Assembly: GCF_013372285.1 (NCBI RefSeq)
Contig: NZ_CP054301.1
Location: 1,474,001 to 1,538,000 of the forward strand
Length of the DNA stretch: 64,000 nucleotides
Reading direction: 5' to 3'
Source: Marinomonas primoryensis
Lineage (GTDB): Bacteria; Pseudomonadota; Gammaproteobacteria; Pseudomonadales; Marinomonadaceae
Below the pieces are notes generated by a model. It did no database searches. It was not told the origin of the DNA and saw nothing but the letters and a program-made list of their open reading frames with translations. This document shows, piece after piece, positions 1-8,364 of this stretch (its first letter is position 1; each line of letters opens with the position of its first letter). A program made the position numbers and the translations under genes.

Positions 1-1
1 T

Positions 2-838
2 GTTCCTCGTATTCCTGGAGGGGAAATCACCCCTGATAGGCTGATTGTATTAGGTGAAGTGGCGAAAGAATACGCGCTTTATACCAAGGTGACAGGTGGT
101 CAGCGTATTGATTTGTTTGGTGCAACATTAGCTCAGCTGCCAGAAATCTGGGAGAAGTTAATCGCTGCTGGTTTTGAAACAGGCCAGGCTTACGGTAAGT
201 CATTGCGTACGGTGAAATCCTGTGTTGGTAGTACTTGGTGTCGTTATGGTGTTAACGACAGCATGAAAATGGCGATTGATCTTGAGAACCGTTATAAAGG
301 TTTACGTTCACCTCATAAAATAAAATTTGCCGTATCAGGTTGTACTCGAGAATGTGCAGAGGCGCAGAGCAAAGATATTGGTGTGATTGCAACAGAAGGT
401 GGTTGGAATTTATATGTCTGTGGTAATGGTGGTATGAAGCCTCGTCACGGTGATTTATTTGCCACTGATTTAGACGATGAAACCTTAGTAAAATACATTG
501 ACCGTGTGCTGATGTTTTATACAAAAACCGCAGATCGCTTACAGCGAACATCGGTATGGATGGATGGTTTAGAGGGTGGTTTAGCGTATTTAAAAGACGT
601 TGTTATTAATGACAAACTTGGCTTATGCGATGAGTTGGAAGCGCGGATGGAACATATTGTTGATACTTTCCAATGTGAATGGAAAACCACCTTAGAGGAT
701 CCAGAAGCACTCAAAACCTTTCGTCAGTTTGTTAACTATGAAGGGGTTGATACCAACGTGGTCTTTGTCGAAGAGCGAAACCAGATGCGCCCAGCAACAG
801 ATCTTGAAAAACAGCAACTCATTGCTAAGGCGGGGTAA
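2..838 (+). CDS. nirB: Nitrite reductase [NAD(P)H] large subunit, C-terminal part
   Basis: This is the 3' part of the siroheme nitrite reductase large subunit, which reduces nitrite to ammonium in the cytoplasm. The frame is open from base 2, so the gene starts upstream of the window. The visible part begins with the PRIPGGEITPD stretch and continues through the nitrite/sulphite reductase half-domain. The siroheme/4Fe-4S ligands are seen as two pairs: CVGSTWC (C-x5-C) and CTREC (C-x3-C). nirD follows after 4 bases, as in other nirBD operons. With nasA downstream, an assimilatory role is more likely than a respiratory one, which is an inference from context. Confidence 0.95.
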   Translation, partial: VPRIPGGEITPDRLIVLGEVAKEYALYTKVTGGQRIDLFGATLAQLPEIWEKLIAAGFETGQAYGKSLRTVKSCVGSTWCRYGVNDSMKMAIDLENRYKGLRSPHKIKFAVSGCTRECAEAQSKDIGVIATEGGWNLYVCGNGGMKPRHGDLFATDLDDETLVKYIDRVLMFYTKTADRLQRTSVWMDGLEGGLAYLKDVVINDKLGLCDELEARMEHIVDTFQCEWKTTLEDPEALKTFRQFVNYEGVDTNVVFVEERNQMRPATDLEKQQLIAKAG

Positions 839-842
839 TAAA

Positions 843-1175
843 ATGACGATGCAGTGGAAATTAGTGTGTAAGCAAAGCGACCTTGTTGTGGGCGCTGGTG
901 TGGCGGCCATGGTGAATGGTGAACAAATAGCGTTGTTTTATGTACCCGAATCGGAAAAAAAGGTCTTTGCAATTGGAAACTGGGATCCGATAGGAAAAGC
1001 CAACGTAATGTCGAGAGGTCTCGTTGCCCACCTTCAAAATGAATGGGTGGTCGCGAGCCCTTTGTACAAACAGCACTTTGTATTGGCATCGGGCCAATGT
1101 ATTGAAGAAAACATCAAAGTGCCTCACTGGTCTGCTAAATTAGAAGATGACAATTTATACATTGCGCTGAATTAA
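843..1175 (+). CDS. nirD: Nitrite reductase [NAD(P)H] small subunit
   Basis: A 110-residue partner of NirB with the Rieske-like fold of the family. The paired CxH motifs that bind a Rieske cluster in true Rieske proteins are absent, as is usual for bacterial NirD. I place the start at the ATG at 843, giving MTMQWKLVCK. A longer in-frame extension back to 729 would overlap nirB by over 100 bases and shows no family similarity. The stop of nirB is 4 bases upstream, so the two are almost certainly cotranscribed. A siroheme-dependent NirBD complex is well established for this pair. Confidence 0.92.
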   Translation: MTMQWKLVCKQSDLVVGAGVAAMVNGEQIALFYVPESEKKVFAIGNWDPIGKANVMSRGLVAHLQNEWVVASPLYKQHFVLASGQCIEENIKVPHWSAKLEDDNLYIALN

Positions 1176-1323
1176 ATATTAATGCCAAAAAATACGTGCA
1201 CTTAAGTGATTGCTTTGCTCTATATAGGTGCGTTTTTACCTAATGTGTCATTGGTTTTTTTTGATAGCTTGTCCTAACGCCTTTAATAGCGGTGAACGAT
1301 GAGGTTTGTATGAATTTTTCAAG

Positions 1324-1340
1324 TTGGCTCACTTATTGCT
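1324..1340 (+). promoter_or_regulatory. Sigma54-type promoter of the nasA leader
   Basis: TGGC at 1325-1328 and TTGC at 1336-1339 have the exact -24/-12 spacing of the sigma54 consensus (TGGCACG-N4-TTGCW). Transcription would begin near 1351, giving a leader of about 130 nt ahead of nasA. Sigma54 and NtrC control is known for assimilatory nas operons such as Klebsiella nasF. I saw no convincing NtrC site upstream. A TATAAT at 1343-1348 lacks a good -35 hexamer. Confidence 0.6.
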
Positions 1341-1363
1341 TTTATAATATTAACTGATGCACC

Positions 1364-1383
1364 GTAAACCGACGATGGCTTAC
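1364..1383 (+). other. Leader hairpin upstream of the nasA terminator
   Basis: GTAAACC (1364-1370) pairs with GGCTTAC (1377-1383) with one A-C mismatch, leaving a six-base loop GACGAT. It lies in the predicted sigma54 transcript, 34 bases before the terminator stem. A hexaloop hairpin followed by a terminator is the layout of ANTAR-responsive leaders, but the loop does not show the usual A at position 1, so the assignment is tentative. Confidence 0.3.
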
Positions 1384-1417
1384 ACATAAAGCAGTCAGAT
1401 ATTACAAAAGGCAACGA

Positions 1418-1458
1418 GGCCCAATCGCTTTTCTAGGAAAGCGATTGGGCCTTTTTTT
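1418..1458 (+). terminator. Intrinsic terminator in the nasA leader
   Basis: A perfect 14-bp stem (1418-1431 with 1438-1451) with a 6-base loop is followed by seven T residues. It ends 26 bases before the nasA ATG. It could end nirBD transcription, but it lies 240 bases past nirD and inside the predicted nasA leader, so a regulated attenuator is the more interesting reading. Confidence 0.85.
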
Positions 1459-1484
1459 GTTTTTTAAAAGCGTGAGGAAGGTCC

Positions 1485-4160
1485 ATGACAGCAACGATCG
1501 GAAAAACGACCTGTCCATATTGTGGTGTGGGATGTGGTGTTAATTTAACGATTCCAAACTCGTCAACGGAATCTGTGCCACCAGTCTCCGGTGATTTAGA
1601 TCATCCGGCCAACTTTGGTCGCCTTTGTGTTAAAGGTAGTAGTCTTGCTCAAACGCTGCAATCGGATGATCGTCTTTTGACGCCCATTGTTAAGGGGGAA
1701 TCTGTCTCTTGGGAGTCGGCTGTAGGCACGGTTAGCGATAAAATTGCACAAGTTGTGCAAGATCACGGACCGGATGCGTTCGCTTTTTATCTTTCTGGCC
1801 AGATCCTAACGGAAGACTATTATGTCGCGAATAAATTAGCGAAAGGTTTTATCGGTACCGCCAATGTGGATACCAACTCTCGTTTGTGTATGGCGTCTGC
1901 CGTGGTGGGTTACAAACGAGCGTTTGGCTCTGACACCGTGCCTTGTAACTATGAGGATTTAGAACTGTGTGATTTATTGATCTTGGTTGGATCAAATGCG
2001 GCGTGGACGCATCCTATTTTGTATCAACGAATGGCGGCGGCGAAAAAACAGCGCCCTAACATGAAAATTGTGGTGATCGATCCTAGAGAAACGGCAACGT
2101 GTGATATTGCCGATTTACATTTGGCCATTAAGCCGGGCAGTGATGCGGCTATTTTTTCTTTTCTTCTGCAGCACTCCGCACAAACGGGCATTCTTGATAA
2201 TGACTTTATTGCCCAACATACCAACGGCTTTAATGACGCCTTAAAGCAAGCAAATGAATCGACACCCAACCTTGTTTCAGCTGCGAAATTTAGTGGTGTG
2301 AGCGAGCAAGCATTAATGAGGTTGGCTCATTGGTGGGAACAAACAGAGAAAACAGTCACGTTTTACTCCCAAGGAGTGAATCAATCTTCGTCTGGTGTGG
2401 ATAAATGCAACGCAATTATTAACTGCCATTTGGCCACAGGACGAATAGGAAAAGAAGGCACAGGGCCTTTTTCGATAACGGGCCAACCAAATGCCATGGG
2501 TGGACGAGAAGTCGGTGGTTTAGCGAATCAGTTGGCCGCACATATGGACTTTGCAACGCCAGGCGCTCAGGATTTGGTTCAGCGTTTTTGGCAGGCCCCT
2601 AACTTGGCAACAGAAAACGGTTTGAAGGCGGTTGATCTATTTCAAGCGATGGAAGAAGGTAAGGTCAAAGTTGTTTGGATTATGTCGACAAATCCTATGG
2701 TGAGTTTACCGGATACGGCTCAAGTAAGGCGCGCATTGGAAAAATGTGAGTTAGTGATTGTCAGTGACTGTAAAGCACACACGGATACTACCGCGTTGGC
2801 GGACGTTTTGTTACCAGCAACGGGCTGGAGCGAGAAAGACGGCACAGTAACGAATTCCGAGCGACGGATTTCTCGTCAACGCGGTTTACTACCTGCTCCT
2901 GGTGACGCCAAACATGATTGGTGGACTATTTGTGAAGTGGCAAAAAAATTAGGGTTTCAAGCCGCATTTTCGTACAAGGGTGTGCATGATATTTTTGCTG
3001 AGCATGCGGCTTTGTCTGCCTTTGAAAATAACGGTAAACGAGATTTTGATATTGGCCATTTTAGTCAAATAAGCAAGCTTGAATACGATGGTCTGATCCC
3101 CGTTCAATGGCCTGTGCCTAAAGGCAAGCCAGAAGGAACGAAGCGGATGTTCGAGGATGGTCGCTTTTTCACCCCAGATGGACGAGCTAAATTTGTCCCC
3201 ATCGTGCCTAAGTTGCCAATCAATGAACCGACCAGTGAGTGGCCGTTCATGTTGAATACTGGCCGAGTTCGTGATCAGTGGCATACGATGACGAGAACAG
3301 GGGATGCCGCCTTGCTAACAAAGCACACAGATCAACCATACGTTGAGATTCATCCGAAAGATGCGAGACAGTTAGGCATTGAAGATAAAACGCTGGTTCG
3401 TCTTACTTCGCCTTATGGGGAGGCGCTGTTAAAGGCGAAGGTGAGTCGAGCGATATCGCCGGGAAATGTGTTTGCACCGATTCATTGGACGCAACAGTTC
3501 TCGAATGCGGCGGTTGTATCAAATTTAATTCCTCAAGTGGTTGATCCTTTATCGGGCCAGCCAGAATCAAAACACGCTCAAGTGAAACTTGAAGCGGTGA
3601 CAGAGGTTTTCTATGGTGTGATCGTTTCAGCAACGCCGTTGGAAGCGCTTGATTTCACTTATTGGTGTTATGTGCCATCAAAGCATGGCTATCATTACGA
3701 AGTAGTGTGGTCGATTGGGGAAAGTGTGGCTTCTATTCAATCTTCGTTTAAAATATCGGCTCAAGTAACAGGGGAATGGTTAGAATACACCAACCCTAGG
3801 ACTCAACAAATAAGGTTGGCGTATATTACTGATCAAAAGCTAACCGTTGCAGTGTATTTGCATCCCACACCTAAATCTATTTTTTGTGATTGGCTAGAGT
3901 CTAAATTGGCTGTAAATGAAACGCTGTCTGAATTAGATCGAATGGCGATTCTGGTTGGTACGCCTGCTAATGTTGAGGATAAAGGCACGATAGTGTGTTC
4001 ATGCTTTCAAGTTGGCAGTAAGCAAATAGAAAAAGCCATTGCGGGTGGTGTTTGTTCCCTTGATGCGTTGGGGGCGCAATTAAAGTGCGGTACTAATTGT
4101 GGTTCTTGTCTTCCTGAATTAAAGCATTTCATTCCTACTATAACCGAGTTGTCAGCATGA
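1485..4160 (+). CDS. nasA: Assimilatory nitrate reductase, molybdopterin catalytic subunit
   Basis: An 891-residue cytoplasmic molybdoenzyme reducing nitrate to nitrite. The N-terminal 4Fe-4S ligands are C10, C13, C17 and C48 (CPYCGVGC, then RLCVKG). The bis-MGD binding core and the molydopterin dinucleotide-binding domain follow (about residues 600-700). A C-terminal BFD-type [2Fe-2S] domain carries CSC at about 838-840 and CGTNCGSC at about 868-875. This extended form is typical of NasA that takes electrons from a separate reductase or ferredoxin; no NasB is visible here. The start ATG at 1485 has GAGGAAGG upstream. The stop overlaps the next gene by four bases (ATGA). MobA two genes downstream makes its cofactor. 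Confidence 0.93.
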   Translation: MTATIGKTTCPYCGVGCGVNLTIPNSSTESVPPVSGDLDHPANFGRLCVKGSSLAQTLQSDDRLLTPIVKGESVSWESAVGTVSDKIAQVVQDHGPDAFAFYLSGQILTEDYYVANKLAKGFIGTANVDTNSRLCMASAVVGYKRAFGSDTVPCNYEDLELCDLLILVGSNAAWTHPILYQRMAAAKKQRPNMKIVVIDPRETATCDIADLHLAIKPGSDAAIFSFLLQHSAQTGILDNDFIAQHTNGFNDALKQANESTPNLVSAAKFSGVSEQALMRLAHWWEQTEKTVTFYSQGVNQSSSGVDKCNAIINCHLATGRIGKEGTGPFSITGQPNAMGGREVGGLANQLAAHMDFATPGAQDLVQRFWQAPNLATENGLKAVDLFQAMEEGKVKVVWIMSTNPMVSLPDTAQVRRALEKCELVIVSDCKAHTDTTALADVLLPATGWSEKDGTVTNSERRISRQRGLLPAPGDAKHDWWTICEVAKKLGFQAAFSYKGVHDIFAEHAALSAFENNGKRDFDIGHFSQISKLEYDGLIPVQWPVPKGKPEGTKRMFEDGRFFTPDGRAKFVPIVPKLPINEPTSEWPFMLNTGRVRDQWHTMTRTGDAALLTKHTDQPYVEIHPKDARQLGIEDKTLVRLTSPYGEALLKAKVSRAISPGNVFAPIHWTQQFSNAAVVSNLIPQVVDPLSGQPESKHAQVKLEAVTEVFYGVIVSATPLEALDFTYWCYVPSKHGYHYEVVWSIGESVASIQSSFKISAQVTGEWLEYTNPRTQQIRLAYITDQKLTVAVYLHPTPKSIFCDWLESKLAVNETLSELDRMAILVGTPANVEDKGTIVCSCFQVGSKQIEKAIAGGVCSLDALGAQLKCGTNCGSCLPELKHFIPTITELSA

Positions 4161-5167
4161 CTATCAGAATAAGTAACGACTTCACGCAATACGTCAAAAT
4201 ATTGGGGCGAGGTAAGAAAGGCGCACGTAGTTTAACCGTTGAAGAAGCGGAGCACGCTATGTCTCTTATGCTTTGTGGAAAAGCGGCGCCAGAACAATTA
4301 GGTGCTTTTTGGATGCTGATTCGTATTCGAGAAGAGACGGTGGAGGAAACGGTTGGCTTTACTAAAGCAACACGTCAGCACCTTGCAGAAAAAGATGCGT
4401 TGAATGTGAAAGTGGATCTTGATTGGCCGTCCTACGCAGGCAAGCGAAATGAGTTGCCATGGTTTTTATTGGCCGCGCTTGCATTGGCGAATAATGGTTT
4501 AAACATTGTTATGCACGGTCATGCCTTCACGGGGGAAGAGCGAATTTACGTGGATGAAGCGATTAAAGGCCTAGGGTTGCCCATTTGTCATTCTCGTGTA
4601 GAAATAAAGCCCCGACTTCATCAAACTGGGTTTGCTTATATTTCGTTGGAAAATATTGAGCCTGCTTTAGGGGAGTTGATGGATTTAAAGTACATGTTAG
4701 GTCTGCGTTCACCGGTTAATACCGTTGTTCGAATGATGAATCCGTTTGCGGCAGATCACAGTGTTCATGGCGTATTTCATCGTGGTTATGATGATCTGCA
4801 TGTGGCCGCTTATGAGCAACTAAATGATCCGTCTGTCCTTGTTTTTCGAGGTGGAAATGGTGAGGCAGAAGTGAACCCTGAACGAGATGTGACTTTGCTG
4901 AAATGGCAAGGAGGGGTTGCTAGCCAAATTAGTTGGCCTAAAGCGGAAAAAGAACATAAGCGTCTTAAGCACAATTTAGACCTTTCGCGTCTGACGGATC
5001 ATTGGAGTGGTGAGCAAGTTGATCAGTTTGGCGAGCAGGCGGTAAGACAAACCCTAGCGTCTGTTGCTGGGCTTATTTATGGTGTTGCATCTCATGATGA
5101 GTGTTTAATTTTGGCGGATGAAATTTGGTTTAAACGCAATAAAGGCTGGTTGTCTCAAACCACATAA
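4157..5167 (+). CDS. YbiB-like glycosyl transferase / TrpD2-family protein
   Basis: A 336-residue protein related to anthranilate phosphoribosyltransferases of the YbiB (TrpD2) group. The N-terminal helical domain resembles the TrpD N-domain (a GxGKKGAR start and AEHAMSLML) and the larger domain follows. It is unlikely to be a tryptophan enzyme: there are no trp genes nearby, and YbiB proteins are known as nucleic-acid-binding relatives. The ATGA overlap with nasA indicates translational coupling and implies a role linked to nitrate assimilation, which has not been defined as far as I know. Family assignment is fairly secure; function is not. Confidence 0.75.
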   Translation: MTIRISNDFTQYVKILGRGKKGARSLTVEEAEHAMSLMLCGKAAPEQLGAFWMLIRIREETVEETVGFTKATRQHLAEKDALNVKVDLDWPSYAGKRNELPWFLLAALALANNGLNIVMHGHAFTGEERIYVDEAIKGLGLPICHSRVEIKPRLHQTGFAYISLENIEPALGELMDLKYMLGLRSPVNTVVRMMNPFAADHSVHGVFHRGYDDLHVAAYEQLNDPSVLVFRGGNGEAEVNPERDVTLLKWQGGVASQISWPKAEKEHKRLKHNLDLSRLTDHWSGEQVDQFGEQAVRQTLASVAGLIYGVASHDECLILADEIWFKRNKGWLSQTT

Positions 5168-5177
5168 AAGGGGTGTT

Positions 5178-5753
5178 ATGGTTTTTTTGTCTTTATCTGG
5201 CGCGGTATTGGCGGGTGGAAAGGGGGAGCGTATGGCCAGTCAGGATAAAGGCTTGTTATTGTTTCGTGGAGAAGTGATGGCTTTGTCTGTTGGTTTAGCT
5301 TTGCGGCAAGTAACTGATTGTGTCTTTATCAATGCCAATAGAAATTCTGAACGTTATGCCGACCTTGGTTTTGAAGTGATAGCAGATGATCAATTTTACC
5401 AAGATAAAGGACCATTATCAGGGTTGGCCGCATGTTTAACCTTTGCTAAAACGTCGCATTTATTGGTTTCTCCTTGTGATACACCTTGTATTAGTGGTGA
5501 TGCTTTTACCAAGTTGATATTCGCAAGTAATGCGTTTCCAGATCGCATTCATTACTTAAGCGATGCTTTTGGTAGTCACCCTTTGCATGCCATTCTTCCC
5601 GTGGAGCCCGCTTTGATAATGTTGAAAGACTTTCTTGATAAGAGTGAACGTCATAGCGTCATGGCTTTTTATGAGGTTTTCGGATGTGAGTCTGTTTTAT
5701 GGGATAAGTCGGAAGAATTGCTAAATGTGAATACGCCAGACGTTCTGAGTTAA
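5178..5753 (+). CDS. mobA: Molybdenum cofactor guanylyltransferase
   Basis: MobA attaches GMP to molybdopterin to form the guanine dinucleotide cofactor required by NasA. The 191-residue protein opens with the nucleotide-binding signature LAGGKGERM, followed by the conserved DKGLLLFRG lysine region, and has the SPCDTP metal-binding motif near residue 95. I place the start at the ATG at 5178, preceded by AAAAGGGG; the frame extends upstream to 5118, but that would overlap the YbiB-like gene. It is the last gene of the nasA unit. The chromosome may carry another mobA for other molybdoenzymes, which cannot be judged here. Confidence 0.88.
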   Translation: MVFLSLSGAVLAGGKGERMASQDKGLLLFRGEVMALSVGLALRQVTDCVFINANRNSERYADLGFEVIADDQFYQDKGPLSGLAACLTFAKTSHLLVSPCDTPCISGDAFTKLIFASNAFPDRIHYLSDAFGSHPLHAILPVEPALIMLKDFLDKSERHSVMAFYEVFGCESVLWDKSEELLNVNTPDVLS

Positions 5754-5790
5754 TGTCATCAATTTCCGCGTCTACTGGTAATGGTAGTGC

Positions 5791-6525
5791 TTACAGTAAT
5801 TTAACGGAATCTATGTCTAGGTAGTATGATTCACCATCTTCTTTGTGTTCAAGTTTGACCAGTAAATAATCCAGTTTTGGCACAAACCAAAAAGATGTTT
5901 TTTTACCTTTGTCTAGGTTGTCTGTTCGAATGATTTTAATGGCAGACAGTCGACCTAGTTTGGTTTTAATAGTTTCCATTTGGTCACGTTCAAAGCGCCA
6001 GTTTTTGATATAGCCACCATCAGCAATTTGATAATCAAATTCGTTTTTACCCAGTTTTAGATCTTGTCTAACTTGTAATTGAATAGACAGTTTATCCAGT
6101 GTCTTTGGGTTGATAGCAAGATTCCATGGCTTATCTTTTACGTCATTTCTAACTAGATTTTTATCCCAATCAAAAGTGAGGGTAGCGGTTCTCTTTTTGC
6201 CAAGAACGGTGCTCTTGTATTCGTATTTTTGTGGAATGATTTGGTGATCTTTAACCTGGAATGTTGAAGACTCATTTAATGAAGCGATCATGCTGTCAGC
6301 AGAAAAAACAAACCGCCAGAAATTATCTGATTGTTTCGATAAGGTTTGTTTGCCTTCAACTTTTAGGCTAATACCTTTTTTCCAGATGGTACTGTATACC
6401 GCTGAATAGGGTTTTAGGAATGTGGTTTGTGGGGCTGCTGCACTTACTTTCGTTGAAGAAAGAGAAAGCATGAGAACGCTCATAAAAATAGCAACTAAAT
6501 ACATTGGGATTTTACGAGCTCTCAT
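5791..6525 (-). CDS. DUF3108 domain protein, predicted periplasmic
   Basis: A 244-residue protein with an N-terminal signal peptide (basic MRARK, a hydrophobic stretch to about residue 25, then SAAAP). The mature part matches the DUF3108 pattern: a YSAVYSTIWKKGISLKVEG start, repeated beta-rich segments and a KTSFWFVPKLDYLLVKLEH end. Its function is unknown; the family is predicted to be beta-rich and exported. It follows purN by 13 bases on the minus strand, an arrangement common in marine gammaproteobacteria, so it is probably cotranscribed with purMN although no purine role is evident. Confidence 0.8.
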   Translation of the reverse strand: MRARKIPMYLVAIFMSVLMLSLSSTKVSAAAPQTTFLKPYSAVYSTIWKKGISLKVEGKQTLSKQSDNFWRFVFSADSMIASLNESSTFQVKDHQIIPQKYEYKSTVLGKKRTATLTFDWDKNLVRNDVKDKPWNLAINPKTLDKLSIQLQVRQDLKLGKNEFDYQIADGGYIKNWRFERDQMETIKTKLGRLSAIKIIRTDNLDKGKKTSFWFVPKLDYLLVKLEHKEDGESYYLDIDSVKLL

Positions 6526-6538
6526 ACTTTCTCCAACA

Positions 6539-7192
6539 TCATGTTAGTGCTTGGTTATAAAGAACACCGCTTTCAGAAAGTGTATTCTTGTCTAAAAAAG
6601 CCTTTCCGTCATGGAATGTTAATCTATCTTCGCTGAACCATTTTACGGCCAGTGGGTAAATAATGTGTTCCATTGCGTGGACTTTATTCGCTAAGGACTC
6701 AGTCGTGTCTTCTTCTGCTATTTTCGTACTGGCTTGCAATATAACCGCGCCAGCATCCAGTTCTGGGCTAACGAAGTGTACTGACACGCCATGTTCTTTT
6801 TCATTCGCATCAATAGCCCGTTGATGCGTATTTAAGCCTTTATATTTAGGCAGCAATGAGGGGTGAATGTTTAACATTCTACCTTCATAATGTTGCGCAA
6901 ATGTTTCCGTTAAAATACGCATAAAGCCAGCGAGAACAACCAGCTTGGGTTGGTATTGATCGATGAGCTTTTGTAGCTCAGCATCGAATGCTTCTCGGCT
7001 ATCAAAGGACTTATGGTTTAACGTGTGAGTAGGTATGCCTGCTGCCTTGGCACGCTCTAGCCCGTAAGCGTCTGCTTTGTTGCTAATGACCGCACAGATA
7101 TTGATACTGAGTTGCCCTTGCAAGCTTTGATCAATCAAAGCTTGCAAGTTGCTGCCGCTGCCAGAAATTAAGACAACGATAGGGAAGCTCAT
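6539..7192 (-). CDS. purN: Phosphoribosylglycinamide formyltransferase
   Basis: PurN transfers the formyl group of 10-formyl-THF to GAR in the third step of de novo purine synthesis. The 217-residue protein has the N-terminal [12 protein letters not shown] phosphate loop, the catalytic [16 protein letters not shown] region and the second-half motif [13 protein letters not shown], which supply the usual Asn, His and Asp. Its start overlaps the end of purM by four bases (ATGA on the minus strand), so translation is coupled. Confidence 0.95.
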   Translation of the reverse strand: MSFPIVVLISGSGSNLQALIDQSLQGQLSINICAVISNKADAYGLERAKAAGIPTHTLNHKSFDSREAFDAELQKLIDQYQPKLVVLAGFMRILTETFAQHYEGRMLNIHPSLLPKYKGLNTHQRAIDANEKEHGVSVHFVSPELDAGAVILQASTKIAEEDTTESLANKVHAMEHIIYPLAVKWFSEDRLTFHDGKAFLDKNTLSESGVLYNQALT

Positions 7193-8247
7193 GCCTGCGT
7201 CTCTAGATCAGAAATTAAAACGTCTTTTCCGCCATTGCGAGGGCAAATTTCACCTATAATCCAAGCATTCTCGCCTTCTGCTTTTAGAATAGAGAGTGCT
7301 TCGTCTGCTTTGTCTGCATCAATAGAAAGTACCATACCAACACCGCAGTTTAGAACACGGTACATTTCCTCTTGCTCAACATTTCCTTGTTCTTGTAACC
7401 AATCGAACACAGCAGGACGCTTCCAGCTGGTGGCATCAATTTTTGCTGCAGCATCTTCAGGTAGAACGCGAGGAATGTTTTCTAGTAAACCACCACCCGT
7501 GATATGAGCGAGCGCATTAACTGAAATACTTTCCATTAGTTTAAGAATAGATTTCACGTAAATACGTGTCGGTTCCATTAGGGCATCTTTAAGAGCCACA
7601 CCATCAATGTCTTGATTTAGGTCTGCCTTGCTTACTTCGAGGATTTTGCGGATCAAAGAGTATCCGTTTGAATGGGGACCAGATGAGCCTAACGCGATTA
7701 ATTTATCGCCCGCTTTCACATTGCTGCCATCGATGATGTTGTCTTCTTCAACAACACCAACGCAGAAACCCGCTAGATCGTAGTCGCCACCATGATACAT
7801 GCCTGGCATTTCGGCGGTTTCACCACCAACCAGTGAGCAACCCGCTAGTAGACAGCCTTCGCCTATGCCGGTGACAACGTTAGCAGCAACATCTATATCC
7901 AGTTTTCCTGTTGCGTAGTAGTCAAGGAACAACAGAGGCTCTGCACCAGCAACCACTAAGTCATTTACACACATTGCCACTAGATCGATGCCAATCGTGT
8001 CGTGTTGATTAAGGTCCATCGCTAAGCGAAGCTTAGTACCAACGCCGTCAGTGCCTGAGACAAGAATGGGATTTTTGTACTTAGTTGGAAGGCGTGTCAA
8101 AGCACCAAATCCACCTAGGCCTCCCATTACTTCTGGGCGACGAGTTTTTTTGCTTACACCTTTAATGCGTTCAACAAGTTGATTGCCTGCGTTGATATCT
8201 ACGCCTGCGTCTTTATAACTAATCGATGGTCTGTCTGACTTGGTCAT
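7189..8247 (-). CDS. purM: Phosphoribosylformylglycinamidine cyclo-ligase
   Basis: AIR synthetase converts FGAM and ATP to 5-aminoimidazole ribotide. The 352-residue length is normal. Family motifs are visible in order: [52 protein letters not shown] and [16 protein letters not shown]. It is the first gene of a minus-strand purM-purN-DUF3108 unit. The 117-bp gap to the divergent DUF2066 gene should hold both promoters; I saw no clear PurR box there. Confidence 0.96.
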   Translation of the reverse strand: MTKSDRPSISYKDAGVDINAGNQLVERIKGVSKKTRRPEVMGGLGGFGALTRLPTKYKNPILVSGTDGVGTKLRLAMDLNQHDTIGIDLVAMCVNDLVVAGAEPLLFLDYYATGKLDIDVAANVVTGIGEGCLLAGCSLVGGETAEMPGMYHGGDYDLAGFCVGVVEEDNIIDGSNVKAGDKLIALGSSGPHSNGYSLIRKILEVSKADLNQDIDGVALKDALMEPTRIYVKSILKLMESISVNALAHITGGGLLENIPRVLPEDAAAKIDATSWKRPAVFDWLQEQGNVEQEEMYRVLNCGVGMVLSIDADKADEALSILKAEGENAWIIGEICPRNGGKDVLISDLETQA

Positions 8248-8364
8248 TGCCTATGCCTTATCATGGTACGAGGAAAAAAAAGGCATTTTAGCATAGTGGC
8301 GCATTAGGGCTATGGTTCTTTGCGATTAAGACAGTAGAATAGGCAAATAAACGAAGGAAGGGTT

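Noticed and set aside
1190..1365. NtrC-like half sites (TGCACT near 1197, GGTGCG near 1227, TGCACC near 1358)
   Set aside because: The half sites are not at the spacing of an NtrC palindrome and the last lies downstream of the promoter.
1364..1431. Full ANTAR two-hairpin motif in the nasA leader
   Set aside because: Only one hexaloop hairpin besides the terminator could be built and neither loop has A at position 1 with G at position 4; kept only as a tentative hairpin.
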